Part shown: one piece after another, positions 35,101-45,722 of the stretch
Numbering within the stretch: position 1 is the first letter of the stretch
Layout: the number at the start of each line of letters is the position of its first letter
NCBI GenBank assembly: GCA_014843695.1
Contig: CM026390.1
Location: 100,055,915-100,119,914, forward strand
From: Archivesica marissinica
Taxonomy: Eukaryota; Mollusca; Bivalvia; Venerida; Vesicomyidae
Length of the DNA stretch: 64,000 nucleotides
Direction: 5' to 3'
Made by a program: the position numbers and the translations under genes
Notes under the pieces: model-generated
What the model saw: the letters and a program-made list of their open reading frames with translations, nothing else
Database searches by the model: none
Told to the model about the DNA's origin: nothing

Positions 35101-38100
35101 TTACATAACCAATATTGGACATTCAAAGCAGTATTACACAGACAGGCAGCCGAATAGAACCACTGAACTTTCGCATACAGATTGATAGCTTCCTCACATG
35201 AAAGAATCCGACACTCACCATGGGATTCCAACTTACAGTGGTGAGGGGCAAGTGATTTGAACACAACCAGCTTAACCACACCACCACTTCTAATGTATTG
35301 AAGTTGATTTTGATATTCATTGTCAACACACATGGATGAGCCTAGATAATCAAAATAGAGGGAAGCCTTTGGTATTTTATGTTGACAATATACTGACATC
35401 ATTTCACAAAATAATGAATAATTTCTTACAAAAGATATAGTAAAGTAATATATTCTCATTGAATTAAAACTAGGGAGAATTCTATTGGCTTATCCTTGAA
35501 TGAAGCGTACAAATTTATTGTGGATAAACAATCCTAATATCATGCCATAAGGTAGAATGAAAAATAAAGAAATAGCAGAAGCAGCTGAGAATGTACAACA
35601 GTCTTTTTGAAAATGCAATTGTCCCAAGCCATTGTCATGTAAATAAAATACATGTCAATTTTCTTTCACGGATGGCTATACACAAACCAATAAAATTTGC
35701 AATATTTCTTAATTCACAACTGCCGTGGGTCTAGTTTGTTGGGAACAATTACAATTTCATTATGGCTGTAGCATTAGATATCTAGGGTATGCATGCAAAG
35801 CTAATTACACTACATGTCAATGCTTTAGTATATTATACTATTTATTAAGGCAACACTACAAAGCTAGGGTTAGTGGTTACATGTTAGCAATATGGTTATA
35901 ATATTAGTAGTATATCATTATCCTCCACCATACAATAATAACTTACGTGCTGGAATCCACCCTATTGTGAAAAATGATAATAAACTTTATTCACATCATT
36001 CATGATACTGGTACATTTAATTTATAAATAGCATTGCTTTGAGGAAATTGTGACGCCCGAGTCAACCAAGCTCTTGAAATCCAGCAAGGTTTGACGATAT
36101 ATCTAAATATATATTAATGTACAATGATCTGCAAACCAATTCAGGCTGTCCGATTAGCACATTGGTTAGCATGATCGCTTATCACTAATGCAACCCAGTT
36201 CAATCCTTGCTTGGACTGGGAAGTATGTGAGGTTGTACGGTTCATTCCGTTGCCGCCAAATCAGACAGGCAGGCTTTCTCTGTGTGCTCATGTTTCTTCC
36301 CACATGAAGGACAACATATACATGTATATTTTCATCTGCGCCAACGAGAGTAATTAACATTAGCTGTAAAAGCTTGTTTCGCAATCATTGTAAAATAAAT
36401 AAAGTTTACATTGGATGAATTAATTTGAAGGTAGATATATATACTAATACATACCTAAAGCTGCTTTGGTATTTACATCAAATACTGGTGGCCCTCGAGC
36501 TCCTACACGATGTGTCTTGCCTGTAGTGACTTCATTCACAATGCCACATTCACATTCAATCAACAGTAACGACCCAAACCCATATCTGGTTTCATTAACG
36601 ATATTGAATAAGTTCAATGTTTTATCACAGTCTGTGCAGTTCATTTGTTTCGCCATATGACCTAGCTCCACAATTCTACGCCCGGAGTTCCATGAATTTA
36701 CATCTACATGTACATTACCGTTATCAGCTTGAGTGGGCGGGGCATTTTCGCGCTCGCTGTCAAGAAGTTGAACTGTGGACAAAGAATCGTCCACATTATT
36801 AGTTTTGCTATTCCTGTACGCAGAAACCGCAGTTGCAGCTCTATTTGCTCGTCGTAGTTTTGATTTATTAGAAAACCGACCGTATAAACGTTGTTTATGA
36901 TGCATAATGTAAACGATAGCTTACTTCCGCGTTATTTGTCCGAATAGCCGAATATACGCAACTTAATTTTCTATCTTCTCGGTGAAGAGTTCATTATCTC
37001 CCTTGGGTGCGCGCAGCGGCTGCGCGTAGGAAACTACCGAAATCGTCTTTAAATGGTGTTCTTTAATATACTTCTGCAAAATAGGGTTAAAATGCACAGT
37101 ACAACCATTAAATACAACATTTGAATAGAAGGAATGCTTTATAATAGGCCAGTGTATCTTACTAGACAAAATTTTGTTTGAAAATCGTAAAAACCAATTT
37201 TTTTAGGGAGAAATGGGGCCCCCAGAGGGCGAAGTCAGGGTCCCAAGGGCGACAATTTCGCCCACATCGCCCTCTAAACTGATCCCTGTACATGTACTGT
37301 AGAGCTGTATAGGAAAAGAAAAATGATTTATTTGAAAAACCTAGAACTTCTTACATGTTTGTCACTATTGAGCGTGCGTGTGTATGGGGGGGGTGAGCGT
37401 GTGTGTATGGGGGGTGTGAGCGTGTGTGTATGGGGGGTGTGCGTGTGTGTGTGTGTATGGGGGGGTGAGCGTGTGTATGGGGGGGTGAGCGTGTGTGTAT
37501 GGGGGGGTTGAGCGTGCTTGTGTGTGTATGGGGGATTGAGCGTGCGTGTGTGTATGGGGGGGTGAGCGTGTGTGTGTGTGTATGGGGGGGTGAGCGTGTG
37601 TGTGTGTATGGGGGGGTGAGCGTGTGTGTGTGTATGGGGGGGTGAGCGTGTGTGTATGGGGGGGTGAGCGTGTGTGTGTGTATGGGGGGGTGAGCGTGTG
37701 TGTGTGTATGGGGGGGTGAGCGTGTGTGTGTGTGTATGTGTGGGTGTGTATGGGGGGGTGAGCGTGTGTGTGTGTATGGGGGGGTGAGCGTGTGTGTGTG
37801 TGTATGGGGGGGTGAGCGTGTGTGTGTGTGTATGGGGGGTGAGCGTGTGTGTGTGTATGGGGGGGTGAGCGTGTGTGTGTGTATGGGGGGGTTGAGCGTG
37901 CTTGTGTGTGTATGGGGGGGTGAGCGTGTGTGTGTGTGTATGGGGGGGGTGAGCGTGTGTGTGTGTGTATGGGGGGGTGAGCGTGTGTGTGTGTATGGGG
38001 GGGTTGAGCGTGCTTGTGTGTGTATGGGGGGGTGAGCGTGTGTGTGTGTGTATGGGGGGGGGTGAGCGTGTGTGTGTGTGTATGGGGGGGTGAGCGTGTG

Positions 38101-41100
38101 TGTGTGTATGGGGGGGTGAGCGTGTGTGTGTGTGGGGGGGTTGAGCGTGCTTGTGTGTGTATGGGGGGGTGAGCGTGTGTGTGTGTGTATGGGGGGGGGG
38201 TGTGTGTGTGTGTATGGGGGGGTGAGCGTGTGTGTGTGTATGGGGGGGTTGAGCGTGCTTGTGTGTGTATGGGGGATTGAGCGTGTGTGTGTGTGTATGG
38301 GGGGGTGAGCGTGTGTGTATGGGGGGGTGAGCGTGTGTGTGTGTATGGGGGGGTGAGCGTGTGTGTGTGTATGGGGGGGTTGAGCGTGCGTGTGTGTGTG
38401 GGGGATTGAGCGTGCTTGTGTGTGTATGGGGGGGTTGAGCGTGCGTGTGTGTGTGGGGGATTGAGCGTGCTTGTGTGTGTATGGGGGGGTTGAGCGTGCT
38501 TGTGTATGGGGGGATTGAGCGTGTGTGTGTGTATGGGGGGGTGAGCGTGCGTGTGTGTGTGTATGGGGGGGTTGAGCGTGCGTGTGTGTGTGGGGGATTG
38601 AGCGTGCTTGTGTGTGTATGGGGGGGTTGAGCGTGCGTGTGTGTGTGGGGGATTGAGCGTGCTTGTGTGTATGGGGGGGTTGAGCGTGCTTGTGTGTATG
38701 GGGGGGTTGAGCGTGCTTGTGTGTATGGGGGGGTTGAGCGTGCTTGTGTGTATGGGGGGGTTGAGCGTGCTTGTGTGTATGGGGGGTTGAGCGTGCTTGT
38801 GTGTATGGGGGGGTTGAGCGTGCGTGTGTGTGTGGGGGTGAGCGTGTGTGGTGTATGGGGGGGTTGAGCGTGTGTGTGTGTATGGGGGATTGAGCGTGCG
38901 TGTGTGTGTATGGGGGGGTTGAGCGTGTGTGTGTGTATGGGGGATTGAGCGTGCTTGTGTGTATGGGGGTTGAGCGTGCTTGTGTGTATGGGGGGGTGAG
39001 CGTGTGTGTATGGGGGGTGAGCGTGCTTGTGTGTATGGGGGGGTGAGCGTGTGTGTATGGGGGGGTGAGCGTGCTTGTGTGTATGGGGGGGTGAGCGTGT
39101 GTGTATGGGGGGGTGAGCGTGCTTGTGTGTATGGGGGGGTGAGCGTGTGTGTATGGGGGGGTGAGCGTGTGTGTATGGGGGGGTTGAGCGTGTGTGTGTG
39201 TATGGGGGATTGAGCGTGCGTGTGTGTATGGGGGATTGAGCGTGCGTGTGTGTATGGGGGATTGAGCGTGCGTGTGTGTATGGGGGATTGAGCGTGCGTG
39301 TGTGTGTGGGGGTGAGGGTAAGTCATACAAATATTATTGCATATATTAATTGTTGAAGTACTGTGGTTAAGCGTGAGACCAGTATGGGTCAAACTCGTAG
39401 CAACACGAGGCAAGTGAATGTAACCCACACCCGTGATATAGGGCTCAGTGGTGAGAGGCAAACCCACACCCATGATATAGGGCTCAGTGGTGAGAGGCAA
39501 ACCCACACCCGTGATATAGGGCTCAGTGGTGAGAGGAAAACCCACACCCGTGATATAGGGCTCAGTGGTGAGAGGCAAACCCACACCCGTGATATAGGGC
39601 TCAGTGGTGAGAGGCAAACCCACACCCGTGATATAGGGCTCAGTGGTGAGAGGCAAACCCACACCCGTGATATAGGGCTCAGTGGTGAGAGGCAAACCCA
39701 CATCCGTGATATAGGGCTCAGTGGTGAGAGGCAAACATTTGTGTTGTACCTTGGTAACTTGGTAAATGTTTATCAACAGAGAGGTTGGCCTAGTACTGGG
39801 TAACTTGGTAAATGTTTATCAACAGAGAGGTTGGCCTAGTACTGGGTAACTTGGTAAATGTTTATCAACAGAGAGGTTGGCCTAGTACTGGGTAACTTGG
39901 TAAATGTTTATCAACAGAGAGGTTGGCCTAGTACTGGGTAACTTGGTAAATGTTTATCAACAGAGAGGTTGGCCTAGTACTGGGTAACTTGGTAAATGTT
40001 TATCAACAGAGAGGTTGACCTACCAGGTAATGATGGACGATATTACAGCTTCCTCGGTCTCCTCAACTGTGCCGACAACGCTTCCCACAGAAAAAACATA
40101 CCGGCTGCAAAGGTAGACTTTATCCATACTGTTATCTGCAAAGGTAGACGTTATCCATACCGTTATCTATTGATTAAGTTTCAGTGTTTTAATCTTGAAC
40201 AAATTGAAATTAATCAGATTAATATATCTAAAATAATATTTTTTTAAAAAGACAATTATTTACTATGCACTGCTATAGTTTACTTTACAGGTCTTTAATT
40301 TATAAATATAATAAAGAGAAATCTTAATCACTACTGTATTGGTAGGTGGGTGGGGTATTGTAAAAAAATTGTATATTTAACTAATGTTGAGACTTCAAAC
40401 GTCTGTGAGCCAGCTTTGAATTACAAGTCAAGCATCACCACATTGCAGCTGCCCTGTGTGTTAGAATATAATAATTAAATATAGATTATATAAAGTTTAT
40501 TTAACGTAGCTACCAGTTGCCCATATTAGCGACGGGCAGTTTACCTAACAACACCTTTCCTGGGCAGGCTCCAGCGATTAACCAGTACTTGGTGCACCAA
40601 TCTCCGTATGAAACTGCCAACGTATTCATATAAATGAGACACGGCCTGAGCGGGGCTCGACCCCTTGACCATCAGTGATGATAGATCCGAGACTGTAACC
40701 ACTCGACCACGGAGGCGGACTACCATGTTGCTCTTATAATGCAATGTAAATTAACATTCTCTCACTGTCAGGTTACTGGAGACTTTTCTGAGGATCAGAT
40801 TCTACTAGCAGTTCATGTGTACCGAGACAAACCTAACCTACTCACACGAGCATTCAACTACCTGTTTAACAGATTTAGATTCGAAACCGTGAAAGCTCAC
40901 TGCATCGCGTTGGAGGTAAATTCTATAACAGATTTAGATTTGGAACCATGAAAGCTCACTGCATCGCGTTGGAGGTAAATTCTATAACAGATTTAGATTT
41001 GGAACCATGTATGCTCACTACATCACGTTGGAGGTAAATTCTATAACACACTCATATTAGGAAACCATGACAGTTTGCTGCATAGGACATACTTTAGGTA

Positions 41101-44100
41101 AAGCAGTTAGGTAGGACATACTTTAGGTAAAGCAGTTAGGTAAGACATACTTTAGGTAAAGCAGTTATGTGGGACATACTTTAGGTAAAGCAGTTAGGTA
41201 GGACATACTCGAGGTAAAGCAGTTAGGTAGGACATACTTTATGTAAAGCAGTTAGGTAGGACATACTTTATGTAAAGCAGTTATGTAGGACATACTTTAG
41301 GTAAAGCAGTTAGGTAGGACATACTTTAGGTAAAGCAGTTAGGTAGACATACTCGAGGTAAAGCAGTTAGGTAGGACATACTTTATGTAAAGCAGTTAGG
41401 TAGGACATACTTTATGTAAAGCAGTTATGTAGGACATACTTTAGGTAAAGCAGTTAGGTAGGACATACTTTAGGTAAAGCAGTTAGGTAGACATACTCGA
41501 GGTAAAGCAGTTAGGTAGGACATACTTTATGTAAAGCAGTTAGGTAGGACATACTTTATGTAAAGCAGTTATGTAGGACATACTTTAGGTAAAGCAGTTA
41601 GGTAGGACATACTTTAGGTAAAGCAGTTAGGTAGACATACTCGAGGTAAAGCAGTTAGGTAGGACATACTTTATGTAAAGCAGTTAGGTAGGACATACTT
41701 TATGTAAAGCAGTTATGTAGGACATACTTTAGGTAAAGCAGTTAGGTAGGACATACTTTAGGTAAAGCAGTTAGGTAGGACATACTTTAGGTAAAGCAGT
41801 TAGGTAGGACATACTTTAGGTAAAGCAGTTAGGTAGGACATACTTTAGGTAAAGCAGTTAGGTAGGACATACTTTAGGTAAAGCAGTTAGGTAGGACATA
41901 CTTTAGGTAAAGCAGTTAGGTGGGACATACTCTAGGTAAAGCAGTTAGGTGGGACATACTCGAGGTAAAGCAGTTAGGTAGGACATACTCGAGGTAAAGC
42001 AGTTAGGTAGGACATACTCGAGGTAAAGCAGTTAGGTAGGACATACTTTAGGTAAAGCAGTTAGGTAGGACATACTCGAGGTAAAGCAGTTAGGTAGGAC
42101 ATACTTTAGGTAAAGCAGTTAGGTAGGACATACTTTAGGTAAAGCAGTTAGGTAGGACATACTTTAGGTAAAGCAGTTAGGTAGGACATACTTTAGGTAA
42201 AGCAGTTAGGTAGGACATACTTTAGGTAAAGCAGTTAGGTAGGACATACTTTAGGTAAAGCAGTTAGGTAGGACATACTTTAGGTAAAGCAGTTAGGTAG
42301 GACATACTTTAGGTAAAGCAGTTAGGTAGGACATACTTTAGGTAAAGCAGTTAGGTAGGACATACTTTAGGTAAAGCAGTTAGGTAGGACATACTTTAGG
42401 TAAAGCAGTTAGGTAGGACATACTTTAGGTAAAGCAGTTAGGTAGGACATACTTTAGGTAAAGCAGTTAGGTAGGACATACTTTAGGTAAAGCAGTTAGG
42501 TAGGACATACTTTAGGTAAAGCAGTTAGGTAGGACATACTTTAGGTAAAGCAGTTAGGTGGGACATACTTTGCAGATTGTAGATACAGGCATTATAGTAA
42601 ACAGGCAGGACAGATTTTAAAGCTTTGGTTATATGGTTTATGTTGTTTTGCTGGATGTACAGACATAATCGCCCTTGTTATTTTCGGCTTGGTGGACATA
42701 GTATCAAATTGACTTATTATTAGGGATGGCAACGAATGTTCGAATAGTTGTTCGAACCTCCGAATATTCGAACTCCAAAATCGTATTTGAATATTTAAAA
42801 ATGGATTTTAAAGTTTTCAATTAAAATTTCAATGAGTTGCAGTTAAATTGTTTGTTTAATTTTCAATCAACACAAAGGAATGGCCCCAGTTCTATCCATG
42901 AGGTGCCTACAGTGGCCGTGATTTGGCTCCAATTAACAAAGGCGGGTGTGATGACACATTGTTCATAATTTTTATACATGCACTAATACTTGATTAATGG
43001 TATGCACTCTATTTGACGTCACAGACGGTGGAAATTAGCAAATGATAATTGTACCACGTGAAAACAGACAAGATTCCCAGCTTCACACTAAAAGCATGAC
43101 TGTCCCCTTGTTGGAACGTTCGATGTTAACAGACTTAGGTCATCCCGTTTATTTCTCCATGCTATGTGATGTGACGTAATTTGGGATCCCCAATACACAG
43201 CTGACATTTTGATACTGTGTATTTGCTCATATTGTTGACACACAGGTGTTTAATTGATCCAGAAATTGTCACTGACAATATAAACAACAACAACACATGA
43301 CTACAATGACGTGTAATACCATGTTTTTTGTTGGATTATTAAACTATAAAAAACCCTGATCTTTGTATACATGGACGACAATGAGGACATTAATTTTCTA
43401 CATTTAATAATAACATCATTACATGATTATTATTGGAACAAGTGGAAAATCAATTAATCTGAATCTGAAAGTGTTTACATAGTGGTTCTGAATATTTGAT
43501 TACCCAGCCAATCTATTGTTCGAATACTGTTTTACCATTCATTGCCATGAGCGGTTGTTGTCATTTGAGATTTTGTAATCATGGGGGTGGGGTGTGGGTG
43601 GAGGTTTTTGTAATTATGGGGTTGGGTGTGGGTGGAGATTTTGTAATTATAGGGGTGGGGTGTGGGTGGAGATTTTGTAATTATTTGGATGGTGGGGTGG
43701 TGGAGATTTGGAAATTATGGGGGTGGGGTGTGAGTGGAGATATTTTGTAATTATCGGTGTGTTGTGTGGATGGAGGTTTTGTAATTATGGCGGTGGGGTG
43801 TGGGTGGAGTTTTTGTAATTATGGGTGTGGGTGGAGTTTTTGTAATTATGGGGGTGGGGATGTGGGTGGAGATTTTGTAATTATGGGTGTGTGTATTGTG
43901 CAGGATGGAATATGTCCTACAATGTTGACCTTGGAGTGTTATTTCTCTGCAGAGCATACTGACCGGCATGGAGAGAAACAAGCATGATAGGCACGTACAG
44001 ATCTCGGGCAGCGCTTCTCTCTTCTACATTGTTAAAGGATGTAAACAAGACAAAATTGCGTATGCACAAAAACAGTAAGTGTGTAAACAAAATGAAAACA

Positions 44101-45674
44101 GTATCGGTGAGATATTTGCTTGTTTCAGTATGAATTATATTGCAATGAATGAACATTTGAAACAATATTATCACGTGTGTCTAGCGTCAGGAGTTAGCCT
44201 TCTATGTTCATGAATGAAATATACAGTCAAACCTGTCTTAAGCAGCCAACCAAGGGAATCACAGAAAGTGGCTGCTTAGCACAGGTGGCTGCTTAATAGA
44301 GGTCAAATGTATAATAAAACAACACATTGGGAAGCTAGAAACTGGCTGCTTAATACAGGGTGGTTGCTTAATAGAGGTGACCACTAACACAGGTTTGACT
44401 GTATTGGGAATCTGGAAACTGGCTGCTTAATACAGAGTGGTTGCTTAATAGAGGTGACCCCTAACACAGGTTTGACTGTAATTAGATCATACGGTGCGGG
44501 CCATTGTCTAATATTGTTAAAACCTGTGGCCCAAACCATTTGTATTTTCATACTATGTATTGTATCTTGATGTGTATGACATATTTACTATTGATTTGCA
44601 ATAAAATATGATTATAAAAAATGTTTTTATTGTAGAAAACAATGCACTAAATAAGAACGTCGCATTTACATGATGTAATAAGCGTTTACCGTTACAATAT
44701 TTCAAATTGCAACGGCTGGAAACCATAAAGCAGTACAAATAAACTGTGTTATTCCACTGCTTTCAACCATGGAATAACTCATTCAATTTCACAGATAACT
44801 TTCTATATTTTATTGGAGAGCATAATATTGTACTGTTAGCGGGTCTTGTTGCGGAATATGACTCCCTGTACACAGCCAAAACAATAGATCACAGTAGCAC
44901 TGTAAGCCTCCCATTGCCTGGTTGCAGTTTAACCCATTCAACGCCAAGTAACTGACATGGACTTGTCCATGATATTTTTAGACCAATAAATTAATAACAA
45001 AATTACATTAGGATCAGTTCATTTATCAAAATGGGTAAAAAAAATTCTAAAAATAGTTATATTACTTGAAAAAAGTGCAGATCCTGATGAGACGGCTCGT
45101 GACGAGCCGGCTCATCTGGATCTACACTTTTTTGTAAGCCAATTTAGAGGTCTGTGGTGTTGAAAGGGTTAAACCGCAGACACTACTTAGATGCAACAGT
45201 CCTGGCAAACAGTCTGGCCGACAGCTCCACTATCCGAATAGCAAACAGCATAGAGCAGGATCAGACGGCATAGAACGTGCTGCTCTGTGCTGTTTGCAAA
45301 AGTGAGTTTATCTGCCGCTGGCTTGCAAAGAGTTAAGGCACAGGCTATTGAAGTCTGAACATTAAATTAATAATAATATGTGTTTTTTATGCCTATTATC
45401 AAGGTATGAGACTTTGAAGCCTCAGTTGTCGAGTTGTCTAACTCGCTGTCATTATAACTTGAGTTTCACCACTATCATCAGGCCTGCAGGTTTGCTCCCT
45501 ATCAGGGACAAGTGATAAATGTTGATATGTGAGAAAGTTGTCGGTTGCATACGGAGGTTGGAGAGTTGAGTACCGGTTCTTACCCAGGAAATACTGGTGG
45601 TCTACTCTCCTCCACAATTTACTAACCTGCCTGTAACACCCGCAAGAGGAGTTGGCAGTATTCAGAGATGGAAG

Positions 45675-45722
<48 letters not shown>

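Larger units (their letters stand above)
31501..37048 (-). mobile_element. Kolobok-type TTAA DNA transposon, 5548 bp, apparently complete
   Basis: TTAA flanks both ends (31497-31500 and 37049-37052). Ends are inverted: AGACGATTTC on the left and GAAATCGTCT on the right, with a further matching TAGTTT one base inside. The related locus at the window start lacks the insert, which proves the boundaries. Inside is one gene on the minus strand. The left non-coding kilobase contains a decayed direct duplication of about 200 bp (about 31540-31730 and 31930-32120, sharing TTCCATTGTACATG). Kolobok and piggyBac both use TTAA; the transposase is not piggyBac-like, which favours Kolobok. Confidence 0.88.
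31439..37288 (+). mobile_element. CAGGG-ended MITE split by a nested TTAA transposon
   Basis: The left part 31439-31500 starts CAGGGTTCATTCTAG. The right part 37049-37288 ends CTCTAAACTGATCCCTG. Joined, they are colinear with the copy at 1-250. TACATG occurs on both outer flanks (31433-31438 and 37289-37294), a possible target duplication. It lies in intron 2 of the ZYG11-like gene. Confidence 0.85.

Noticed and set aside
31501..37048. piggyBac assignment for the transposon because of TTAA
   Set aside because: The transposase motifs (YDMGWQKRGSG, STKDVESFNN) are not piggyBac-like and the ends begin AGACG, not CCC; Kolobok-type is the better fit.
37351..39776. Minus-strand frames of 659 and 803 codons rich in His, Thr and Pro
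   Set aside because: Products of the GT/G-run array; two overlapping frames are equally open, and no non-repeat coding segment supports them.
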